Part shown: positions 23,431-34,100 of the stretch, piece by piece
How the letters are laid out: every line of letters starts with the position of its first letter
Numbering within the stretch: position 1 is the stretch's first letter
Source of the DNA: Pachyseris speciosa
Lineage: Eukaryota > Cnidaria > Anthozoa > Scleractinia > Pachyseridae
DNA length: 64,000 nucleotides
Assembly (NCBI GenBank): GCA_016490735.1
Contig: JAEMWC010000077.1
Span: 1,416,001 to 1,480,000 of the forward strand
Reading direction: 5' to 3'
Position numbers and translations under genes: made by a program
The notes under the pieces: model-generated
The model's input: only the letters and a program-made list of their open reading frames with translations
What the model was told of the DNA's origin: nothing
The model's database searches: none

Positions 23431-24419
23431 AACCGAACTACAATTTTATCTTTGTTTTGAAGAAATACCAAGGTTATTTATGTATTTCTATATTGTATTG
23501 TATTCTCGATATGCATACTCCTCACCGCGTGAAAACAAGCGGCTGCCGGGGTACTTTGTAAAGCGTTTTGAGTCCCACAGTTTCATACCGTGAAGCCACT
23601 CATGTCTGAGAAACTTGTGGTGTACTTCCACAAACTTCAAGAAGTCTTTGAAGCAAGACGAAAAAGGAACTTGTGAAGTGAATAAGCACGAGATCGTTTC
23701 TACCAACGAAGACGCACAGCTGGTTAAACAACAGGAAGCTAGAGAGAAGTTCTCAGTGTTTCTAAAGGTTTGTTAATCAGTAAAAGTTTAGAAATTCTTT
23801 TTTCTGGATCAAAATGAAAGGTAACGGTGTAGGCAATTCCTAAAAGTACTAAATATTAAAAGCTTTTATGTCGCCCATATGCAACAATTTAGCCCCCAAA
23901 CTTACAAATTTCGCAAGGAACTTAAAACAAATGGAAACGGATATCATTCTCTCTCTGGTAAAAAAAAAAATCAGAAATTTGGAAAGTCTTATTCCAGGGC
24001 TGTTAATTGACTTGTTGTCTCAGTGGCGGTTCTTGTTTGTTTGACGAGATAAAGGAAACGCTTTCTTGTTCTTGCATGCAGTGAAAGTGGAATAAAAGTC
24101 TACCAATATTTACGTAATTACTACCTAGTCATGTATGCATGTCCTTAAATGTTCAAGTTGATATGGAAAGTCACAATCCTATATCAACACTTTTCAGATT
24201 CGTAATCGACCAGTGAATTACTTTCCGCCGCTATAACTTGAAGAAAGTATTCAAAGGCAGATACCCTCTTAATGAGACTCATTTCCTACCAATTAAAACC
24301 AATACCCAAAGTCAAGAATTTCAGAATTTCTGCCACTGCCCATTGGTAAAGTTGCTTTGGTCAAGCGTAACGCAGTCAGTATGGCCAGGCCATATGGGGC
24401 AGAATTGGTGTAGCGTGCC

Positions 24420-24510
24420 TAAAGTGCACCTTACCCAAAAGTCATAATTTGGTTAAAGAAAGACGCAATGGGAATGGCAATGGGAAAGATTGGGGGTTAG
24501 GTGCACTTTA
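24420..24510. repeat. Miniature inverted-repeat element
   Basis: TAAAGTGCACCTTACCC...GGGGGTTAGGTGCACTTTA, 91 bp. The terminus resembles that of the foldback at 43379-43809 (AAAGTGCCC..AACCCC), suggesting one family. Confidence 0.55.
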
Positions 24511-24689
24511 AAGCTTCTTCTTTATGTTTCAGCTGCAGTAACAGCCATTTCAATGTCTAGAAACAACTTTCTTAGCGGTTACCGAGTTGCCCGTGCGTTT
24601 GTGAAAAGCATTCATCTGCATAGTGGTGGGAACTGGTGTCATTTCTTTGCTTACTAGTCTCGGTCTCTTTTCATATTGTTTTAAGCCAG

Positions 24690-24812
24690 ATATCCGAATA
24701 AATCTAGTGATGGCAGCGCCGAATGTCATGAAACCGCAACATGTACCAGCACCCCTGGGTCACATCACTGTGTTTGCAATGAAGGGTATCTTAGAGATGG
24801 AGAATTTCGAAT
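24690..24812 (+). pseudogene. EGF-like domain exon remnant
   Basis: In the frame that ends at a stop near 24840 it reads DGSAECHETATC, TSTPGSHHC, VCNEGYLRDGEF. That is the C-x5-C-x8-C-x-C core of a calcium-binding-type EGF domain, with the first and last cysteines lost. The D8C fragment about 300 bp downstream on the same strand suggests both came from one extracellular EGF/D8C gene. No donor or full exon context was established. Confidence 0.6.
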
Positions 24813-25133
24813 TGCTTTACTGCCGATATTATAACAAAATTGACCGGAAGCCTTCGAAGACCCATTTGTTCACATTAACAACAATGCGAAAAAAGCGGTA
24901 GTCGGAAGAACAGGGTACAAGCAGCAGAAGATTTTTAAGCATTCCAGATGGAAGTTTCAAAGGTTTTGAAAGTTAGATAGTTAAGTTATCAGCAAAAGAG
25001 GCAAAATTGACTTCATTAATTAGAGGTCAGAACACGCCCTACTTTTCTTGAGATTTTGAATTCAAAATATGGTTTCGGGTCCGTTAAGTTACCGGGACTT
25101 TTGAGAAACGGGTCGCAGACCCTCGTACCAGGA

Positions 25134-25352
25134 TGGTATCGATTCAAGTCCAGTTCTTACATAAGAATGCTTGACAGCTGCACTCCTCATCACAGATGTT
25201 CGACTGGCATTACGGGCTGGCTTAACATGTACAGCCTACATCCTTCTCTTGAAGATGGTATCGTCGGAAAAGAAGTGTGCTTTCATGGATACTATGCATG
25301 CTGTTACGAGAAAGTTCAGATTCGCGTGAGGAAGCGCCCATGGGGCCATTTC
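25134..25352 (+). pseudogene. D8C (uromodulin-type) domain fragment
   Basis: WYRF ... SCTPHHRCSTGITGWLN ... HPSLEDGIVGKEVCFHGYYACC ... IRVRKRPWGHF. This is the D8C pattern of uromodulin/OIT3-like proteins: WYRF, CxPxxRCxT, GWLN, HP...GIV, VCFHW, CCxW, IRVRNC. The RNC cysteine is lost (RKRP) and later cysteines are missing, although the frame stays open over 25056-25499. It is therefore a decayed exon rather than a working domain. Such proteins are secreted or cell-surface. Confidence 0.7.
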
Positions 25353-25587
25353 ACTACTGCGCAAAAGTGTAACGAAAAAGAAGGCCGAAACAAGCTTTCT
25401 ATATCAGACTTTCTGTTACAGGTTTTTTTCAAGGCGATAGAAGGACGTTTTGTAAAGGGGTTACCTTATAAAGAGTTTTACGTTTTGCCGCAAAAATGAA
25501 GTAAACTTGAAAATTGGCGCAATTTATCGTACTGTGTAGTCTATAGAGGATATTATTATACGGCAGCGCGGAGATGTTTCTCTTCGA

Positions 25588-25641
25588 GTATGAAAAATAT
25601 TTCACGAGTGAGCGCAGCGAACGAGTGAAATATTTTTCAAC
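25588..25641. repeat. Perfect-type hairpin
   Basis: TGAAAAATATTTCACGAGTG / CGAGTGAAATATTTTTCA around AGCGCAGCGAA. Confidence 0.85.
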
Positions 25642-26616
25642 AGCAATGAAATACCAAACCACTTATCTTTCGCTGCGAAAGTCGCGACTTATTATGTAAC
25701 CATAGCCAACGGTGATCTTTTTAAGTGTGAAGATAACATGTTCACGTATGAAGCAGGATATCGTGTTTTTGTGCCTAAGCTCACCTAAAAAATTTGATAT
25801 TTCGTACCCAAAGGTATCAGAAATGATTGAAATATGAACCAATATAAAGTTGAATTTCCTCTCAGTCTTATTTGCATTTTAGTCTGGTATATAAATTGGG
25901 ACCAAATGAAGAACACATTTCTAAACAAATAAATAAATGAATAACATAAATTGGATAAGAAAATTCAGAGGAGTGACAAATTAAATTGGAAGAGGTTAAT
26001 AAAACCTCAGTTCATTTTAGTGATCAAGGGAATTTCAGTTTTTAATCCATCAATTTCCAAATTAGGCAAGCATGTACTGCTATTACTTGTTTATTACAGT
26101 ATACAGTCTCTATTACGGAAATAATGCGAATAAGAAATAAGTTTGGATAGGGAAGGAAACTTTAGCAATTAAAGCGAACGAGGCCGTCGAAGGGGTGTTC
26201 TGCGGGTGTCGCTTTGTCGACTCTATCTGTCACTTGTCTCGTTAGGAACAAATAGCGATGTCGCGAAGAAAACAATGAGGTATAGAAAGTGAATAGTCGC
26301 TGTCGTAAACTGTCGCGCGTTTTCTGCCAACTTCTGTTGGTTGTCGGTATTTTATGGGAGGAGATTGTCGCCTGTTTTCCCAGCCATGTGGCTTGTCGCT
26401 TCTACCTCTTGGGAGGCCTCGCTAACGTTAGGATTGCATTTATGGTATTTAAGCATAACAATATGATTATTCAGGTGCGTATAATAATGATAATAATAGT
26501 TTTAACAACCTTTTTTTTAGCGTCAAATAAATTAAATAGCAGTAAAAAAGCACTTAAATGAGGACACTGAATAAAAAATTTAATATATCCGATGCAATAG
26601 CAATAGCAGTAACAAT
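25642..26616. other. AT-rich intergenic DNA
   Basis: No supported gene or repeat boundary. Confidence 0.5.
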
Positions 26617-26870
26617 AGAGCGCTTTTCAGTTGAGTGTCTTAAAAAAATATATATCAAATAAATTACTCTTGCCAATCACAACAGTGGCACACGACGCAA
26701 TGAGCCAATCAGATTCAAAGCAATTACACGTAACCGGCACAAAGCGCGGGGAAATGTGCCTGTGCAAGTTGCGATTGGTTTTGGTTTTGCTTCTCACTGG
26801 TTGAGAAAGTGGCGTGACTTTTGCTGTCCAATCACAGAGCGAGGCGATGCAAAACCAAAGTAAACGTAAT
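26617..26870. repeat. Dispersed repeat with GCGCTTTTCA(A/G)TTGAGTGTC end
   Basis: Starts GAGCGCTTTTCAGTTGAGTG and contains several ATTGGYT/CCAATCA boxes in both orientations (CCAATCACAA, CCAATCAGA, GATTGGTTTTGG, CCAATCACAG). I recognise this layout as a common anthozoan repeat; the right terminus is decayed. Confidence 0.5.
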
Positions 26871-27059
26871 CCACTTTCGTGCCTGATCTATACAGCTACA
26901 ATGATAATGACAGTAACCATGGCAATGACATGGCTAATACAGTTATTATTTACTCGCCTAAGAAATAAAAATTATATCATGCTATGGATTGTGAAGACGT
27001 TATGACTTACACAAAATCTAGTTCTTACACTTAAGTTTCCTAAAAATGAATTTGTTCTT

Positions 27060-27203
27060 AGATTTAATCTTATTTTTTACTAGATTTTAGTTGAATGGAT
27101 TTTACCTTATATTTTAGTCTCCTCAATTAGTAGAGCACTTGTGTTCGGCTATACAGATTTGAGACTTAAATAAAGTTGTCATCATCATCATCATCATCAT
27201 CTT
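27060..27203 (+). repeat. Retroelement-like 3' end with (ATC)n tail
   Basis: GACTTAAATAAAGTTG followed by eight TCA units resembles the 3' tail of a non-LTR element. No coding part recognised. Confidence 0.35.
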
Positions 27204-27539
27204 CAACGTGATTTACATTTGAGTGTTTTAACAACTCAACACGCAAGTAAACCCTCGGAAAGAGGTCTGGAGCCGAAGCAGGAGAAAGAAGTTTGGGATG
27301 GAGATTGGGAACTAGTCCGACCATTGTTGACAAAGATGGCGGACTTACAGGGTTTGAGTAAACATTATTTACAGGAATGGACACTGTAACTAGAGAAATT
27401 TAAATCCCTGGCAAATCCCCGAGGAACTGAAACCAAAGTACTTATTTTTCTTTTGATCAAACAAATAAGCTGAAATGAGCTGGAGTTTTCCGAGAACTGA
27501 GCGTTTCATCTCCGCAGTTTCCGAGAAATCGAAGAACCA

Positions 27540-27737
27540 TTCCATTGGCTAAACTTTGAGTTCTACGTCATGGTTCTTTCCCTCCGTCCTATCCTCCGAG
27601 ATCACCTACATTGTAAGTAAGCATACGGTATTATATTTTCGATTTTAAGCGAACACGAATTGTGATTATTTACGACTGAGATCGTCCGACTTTCAGGTTG
27701 ATTTAGACGAATAAACACACAAACTATTGAATTTAAA
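27540..27737 (+). promoter_or_regulatory. Presumed 5' flank/5' UTR of AGO copy 2
   Basis: Immediately precedes the exon-1 ATG (context TTTAAAATGCC). Contains the two blocks duplicated at 23271-23430, which argues that this sequence moved as a unit. No clear TATA box. Confidence 0.45.
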
Positions 27738-28140
27738 ATGCCAAAAAAGAAATCAAAAGGACGTGGTGGTAAAGGAAGGGGAAGAGGAAATAATGGAGGA
27801 CAGGACGAGTTACCAAGGCCCGGAAGAAACGAGTCAGGCGCAGCGAAATATCCCGATGAAAATGAAGATTTAGACGAAGAGAAACCTGAAGGAGCAAGCT
27901 CTCCTGTTCCGAAAACACAGACTGAACCATGGCCAGATGAAACAAGTTCCTTGGCGGATAAGAAGCCAGCAGGAAACAATCGTCAACCCAGGGAGAAAAT
28001 TTCGCACGCAGAGAAGCCCGAGAAAAAGACTCTTTTTCAGCCGCCAGAGCAAGGGAAGCCAGAGCAAAGGCAAGGTCCAACTCCTACAGTAAAAACTTCA
28101 TCTAAAGCGGAGCAACAACCTGGAGCAGCTGGCAGTGGGG
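27738..28140 (+). CDS. AGO copy 2, exon 1 (RG-rich disordered N-terminus)
   Basis: Starts ATG at 27738 (MPKKKSKGRGGKGRGRGNNG), then a Pro/Glu/Lys-rich hydrophilic stretch to AAGSGG. Donor GTGAGT at 28141, phase 1, compatible with exon 2. RG/GR repeats before the N domain are common in animal AGOs. Linkage to exon 2 across a 14-kb intron is inferred. Confidence 0.6.
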
Positions 28141-31100
28141 GTGAGTTTTCCAAATTTATATAATTATCATGAAAGGTGTTTGTCATCGTTGAAATGATCT
28201 TAATGTAGTTGATAAATCGTTTGTCTCACAACAATCGCGAGACGAACAATTAACTCGGCGTCGACAAAATCCGATCGGATCACGGATCGGATCGGATCAC
28301 ACATGGGAAAAGAGTAGTAAACAAAAAGTATATTACAATGAACATTGGAGAAATGCTGACATACTGTGACATATTGGACTCTGTCTTTTGGTCGAGGGTC
28401 GAGGGTTCTATGTCGAGGGTCGAGGGTTCCATGTCGAGGGTCGAGGGTAACAAATTTTTCCAAATATTTATTATTAAAAAATAAATAAAAAAGACAAGAA
28501 ATTGGAAGAAGAGAAATTAAATTAAAAGAGAATTGAAGAAGAATCTAAGCGTTTCCAAAAAGCGAGTTGCACGTGGACATTAGATCTTTTTGTAAGTGGA
28601 CAGCCTAGGGGGTGGGGGATGAAATAATGAATAGCCCGTTCCGTGCCCCATGTAATCCCAGTTTGGCTTTAGAAACGTCATTGATTTCATTTGTGTTTCA
28701 CAAGATTTCATTTGTGCATCACATCGGGGGATACTTCCCTACAGGGCCTATACGGATAAGGTATGGCTTTTGATTCCGATGTCCCGAAACGGGTATATAA
28801 GTGCAAGCGCACCTGTACTGGTCTGTACTTATCAGGATCTTTGGCAGGTTAGGGATTTGTTCGCTTTCAGTTAACGTTCTTCTTACAATCTTAAAAAAGA
28901 GTGCTTTGGTATTTACTGTTATTTTTTTGTTTGAAACAGGGTAAGGGTTAGGGTAAAGTTGCAATGTCCGATCGAAGTAAATCCAAGGGAGATTTTGAAA
29001 AATTTGCGGCTTCGAAAAATCGCGATTCCTCCGTTAATTCTTGAAAGCTCGTGCCTACCCAAAGTAGATTTCAGATTTGAACCTCTATATAGCCTTTACA
29101 AAATCGGTATAGAGCGTTTTCAGTCACGCAAGTAAAAAAATAAAATCATCATTCGTTCAATAGACAAAGTCAAGAGATTGTGATATTATAGAAGAGTAAT
29201 AAATAAACAACATGCCAAAGTCTCAGGGCCGTGCGATATTCCGTACTCGAGTCATTCGGCAAAATGTACCACTCAAAATTATAGTGTTTTGTGTGGAAAC
29301 GCCATCTTGGCGTTCCTCTGAGGAACCCCAAGATGGCGGCCGGAAACGAGTTAAAGCATATGTTTCTTACTCGAGTCTATCTCAAAGGCTTTGTTCTCTC
29401 TGTTGAGCTTTCAATCATGCACATAGACGCTTCTCTTACCATGTTGGGCTTTCAACCTCAAAAACACATGGTGAATCGATGTTTTCATGTACGTGACTTG
29501 CTTGTGAGCAGAAATCTTTATGTCACGCACTGTGAAAAACTCTTAAATTCAAACTGCTCTATTTTCAAAACAGAGCAAGGTACCGAGCTGAAAACATGCA
29601 AGCAGATACATTTCTAAAATGGCTTTTACGTAATGAAGATAAAAGTGCAAAAGTCTGTGTGTGAGATTACAAAGAGCGGAAACGACGCCATCTTCCGCAC
29701 GAGTAGATACGAAATCATTTCAAATCACATGAATTTCTCCATGACAATAGCACAAGACAGGTATGTTAACTGACACCGTTCGGGTTCGCGCAAGCTGATT
29801 AAAACTTTTCTCAGTTGAAACGAATTTGTAAACAAACATGCGTATAACTATGTAACAAAAAAACTACGAGCAAGACAACTTTGATTTTTGTCGTCCGCGA
29901 GAAATAAAGCCGTGACTAGACGAGCGAGGATTTGCTTTGCGACGGTGATGCGTTTTTTTTTTAATGTCGCGTAGCCGGCACGCAGGGGTGGCTATAGGAG
30001 TGAAAAATTCCGTGATTTTGTCGCGAAAAATTCAACTCATTAAATTTCTTGCGGTTTGTTGTATACGATATTTTTAGCTGTCGCCATTGCATCACTTGCA
30101 CGCGGGTGGTTACACATGCGATTATAACCGCGCGCTAAGAACACGACAATGTTAAAAAAAAAAATCACATCACTATCGCAATTCAAAAAAACGTTCGTGC
30201 AGCCACGACTTACATTCCTCTCGCACGAGATCCGGACATCTACGCAAATCTCACTTTTTCTCGTGAACGGCTTCTACCCTCAAGTTTCGTCACTTAAGTA
30301 AGATCTTGACAATGATAACAACCGTTATTGATTGAAAACAATCTCCAAGGATAAGAAACCTACAGTGACGTCAAAACTAAAAGCACATACACAAAAGCGC
30401 CCAACAGGACCTACCCTAACGCCAACAGGCCTATCCTCCTTTTCTGCGCTGTGTAATACTGGTGACAGTGTTGTCGGTTCATCATCACTAACAGTTACAG
30501 TAATAGTAACGAGACGACAATTACCTTAACAATTTCCCGTGATTTTTTAATGGCAATTAACATCGCCTCCCCCTCGTCCTCTGCCTGGTACCTCCTTCAC
30601 CAACTGTTTGATTTTTTCCCTCTTATCACATCAGTGAACGATTTAGGGGAATCCATAGTCTTTCACAAAGAATCGAAACAAATCGCAATTTGCAATCTTA
30701 CGAGAAAAGCGCCGGCAAATATCGATTTGACGTTGTTTCAAAGAAGTTGATCACCGTACTGGAAATCGCGTTTGCCGCAGCCAATCACTTGTTGCGTAGT
30801 GGCAAGTGAAAGCAGTCATTGTTATTAAACTGGCTCAGGGCATTTTGCGAAAATATCATGAGAAATGGAACTGATGGTGGCTACTGGGCAGCGTGGCTTG
30901 TAGACATTTTCTTTGAAAAAAATACAAAATATTTAATAAAAGCGGACTATGCTGGCCAAGAAATTTTATTGTGCGGAACTTGGACATGTTAAGAGAACAA
31001 AAGATTTTCCTTGACAGTCACCCTATGTTATAAAACAAGCTATGTAGTGCCCCGGGTGTAACTGACCGATGTTTGGGTATAAGGGTACTACTGCAAGTTC

Positions 31101-34100
31101 GAAACCCTTACCCTGTTTCGAACAAAAAAATAACAGTAAATACCAATGCGCTCTTTTTTAAGATTGTAGGAAGAACGTTAACTGAAAGCGAACAAATCCC
31201 TAACCTGCCAAAGATCCTGATAAGTACAGGTGCGCTTGAACTTATACACCCGTTTCGGGACATCGGAATCAAAAGCCATGCCCTATAGGAAAGTATCCCC
31301 CGATGTGATGCACAAATGAAATCTTGTGAAACACAAATGAAATCAGTGACGTTTCTAAAGCCAAACTGGGATTACATGGGGCACGGAACGGGCTATTCAC
31401 TATTTCATCCCCCACCCCCTAGGCTGTCCACTTACAAAAAGATCTAATGTCCACGTGCAACTCGCTTTTTGGAAACGCTTAGATTCTTCTTCAATTCTCT
31501 TTTAATTTAATTTCTCTTCTTCCAATTTCTTGTCTTTTTTTATTTATTTTTTTAATAATAAATATTTGGAAAAATTTGTTACCCTCGACCCTCGACATGG
31601 AACCCTCGACCCTCGACATAGAACCCTCGACCCTCGACCCTCGACCAAAAGACAGACTCGACATATTGCGAGGCCCTACTGAAAGTGACTTCCTGTCTTG
31701 AAAAGTGATTTGCCGACATGTAGTCTCCTTCACGGCTGTTGCCATGGATTAGACCGATATCACATTTCTGATGAACAATAGATTTTGCCCGTCCAGACTC
31801 GTCATCAGGATGAGTTCTAGCTCCCATTGGATTAAGATCCTTTGTGTTTGCTCGTTTTGTTGTCGAGGCTGGACGGGCAAATCTATTGTTCACAACAAGT
31901 GTGATATTATTTACTTTTTCTATATTTGATATTATTTTAGCAAGGGCAAGAGAGGATATGGAAAATGAGGTCGAGGTGGGGAGTAACGTTACACAATGTA
32001 TTTAGATGTGATGATTAAAGTGTAGTGTACGCGAGCGATCTATTTAGTTAAATCCATGTTGGCTTCTTCTATGAACTCGCTCAGCTCCTCTTAACCTAAA
32101 TCGCAATTATTGCACGCCAAATGACTTAATTTCCATGAGTATATAGAACTCAGTGATGAACAGTTAGAGATCGCACATTAATTTTGGCCATCTAGTTGTG
32201 AAATCATCACGTATTTTTTGTATTGTAATATTATAATAATCTTTACAAATTTCATGGCTCTTTTAATAATTATATATTATAACCACTGTGACCGAAAATA
32301 TATGCTCGTTGATAAATTATTTTATATGGAAGGCGTCAAGTATTTTTTCAGCGGCGCGAATTCACCAGCGGAGCTTTTAGGAAACCCCGGAGGGCTAGGT
32401 ATTTTCTTAAAATGAGTTTTCTCAGTGTGTAGAATAGAATTCGATTGATGGTCTTAAGTTTTCAAAAAAAATGCCTTTAAGTCTAAAATCTGGTCGACCG
32501 TCATTGAAACATCCCAGACAAAAGCCTACCGACTGTAATGGCAATGCACGTGCTCGACCCGTCTGACGCCGTTCTGGTCGGCGATCATACTTGTCGCTTT
32601 CCATATAAAATAATTTATCAACGAGCATATTTTTGGTCACAGTGGTTATATTATATAATTATTAAAAGAGCCAAGGGGTTTGTAAAGATTATTATAATAT
32701 TACAATACAAAAAATATGTGATGCTTTCACAACTAGACGGCCAAAATTATTGTGCGATCTCTAACTGTTCATCACTGAGTTCCGTATACTCGTGGAATTT
32801 AAGTCGTTTGGCGTGTAATAATTGCGATTTAGGTTAAGAGGAGCTGAGCGAGTTCATAGAAGAAGCCAACATGGATTTAACTGAATAAATCGCTCACATA
32901 CACTACACTTTAATTGTCACATCTAAATAACATTACTCCCCACCTCAACCTCGTTTTTCGTCTCTTCTCTTGCCCTTGCTAAACTAGTATCAAATATAGA
33001 AAAAGTAAATAAACACATGAGATGATATAAAAAAAAGAAATTATAACTGAATGATAAAATAATGCATCCCTTCCGCTTGCTTTCGTCCATGGCGACAGCC
33101 GGGAAGAAGACCACATGTCGGGAAATCACTTTTCATGGCGGGAAATCACTTTCAGTAAGGCCTAAGTTCCAATATGTCACGCAATATGTCACAGTATGTC
33201 AGCATTTCTCCAATGTTCATTGTAATATACTTTTTGTTTATTACTCTTTTCCCATCCGTGATCTGATCTGATCAATTTAAGAAGAAAATTCGATCATTGT
33301 TATTTGAAGTTTTAGAGTCCGATGACTCATATTACGACCTAGACGGAATTATATGCAAGGTGAAGAAAAGTACTTCATAACCTTACGCCGTATCGTAACG
33401 CTTGTAGATGAAAACGCAATAGTGCCAACGTTGGGCAGCGCATTCCTTTGCTTTCATTTGTTACTTAAATCAGCTTCTTGTTCAACTTTTTCTTCTCTCT
33501 TTTTTTTTTAAACATTATTCTTTTTTATCTCAACTTTATATTCCTACCGATATAATTTTCTTTTTAAGCAGTCTTTGATTTTTCCTTATTTTCGGGCCCG
33601 CCTAGATTAGCTACGCTACCTGCGGGTCTGATAATCTGTAACGTATTCTAAATTTCAATAAAATCAATCAGAAATCAGAAATCAGAAATCAGATCCGTGA
33701 TCCAATCCGATCCGTGATCCGATCCAATCTGATCTGATCCTGGTTTTGTCAACGCTGCAATTAACTCAACTATCAAAATAAGTTCAGTGCTGTAATGCCC
33801 ACTCCATTCCTAGTTTTGGATTAGCGCATGCGCTTTACGCACAGTATCACGCTATCACACGTGTAGGCTAGTTGTCAGTTCTGAGAAAGAGCTTGGGTGT
33901 CTCTAAAACGAAGACCTCTAAAACGAAGACCCTAAGACCCCAAAAGCTTTAAAATGAAGACCTTCTAATTTTCTAAGCATTTTTTACCTTTAGTGAAGTT
34001 TTGCTCCTTCTTTATCCGGCCAATTTTGTTCATATTGGTGTTGATGTTTTATCCGCCATGCCACTCAAAGAACGGTGCCGCTAAGCATCTTGTGCTTGAA

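Larger units (their letters stand above)
28208..33780. mobile_element. Composite nest of inverted-repeat elements in AGO copy 2 intron 1
   Basis: Outer arms A (about 28250-28376) and A' (about 33166-33290) are inverted (shared AACATTGGAGAAATGCTGAC) and sit next to GATCCGATCC-type tracts (28265-28300, 33690-33740). Inside A-A' lie arms C/C' and a shared D/D' block (31670-31750, 33080-33165). Element B (28377-31659) is inserted between A and D, and a small foldback between D and C. The order is A-B-B'-D-C-C'-D'-A'. Outer termini are approximate. Confidence 0.75.

Noticed and set aside
31795..31840. Minus-strand CCTGATGACGAGTCTGGACGG as a hammerhead
   Set aside because: No GAAA after the putative stem (GGGCAAAA) and stem II does not pair cleanly.
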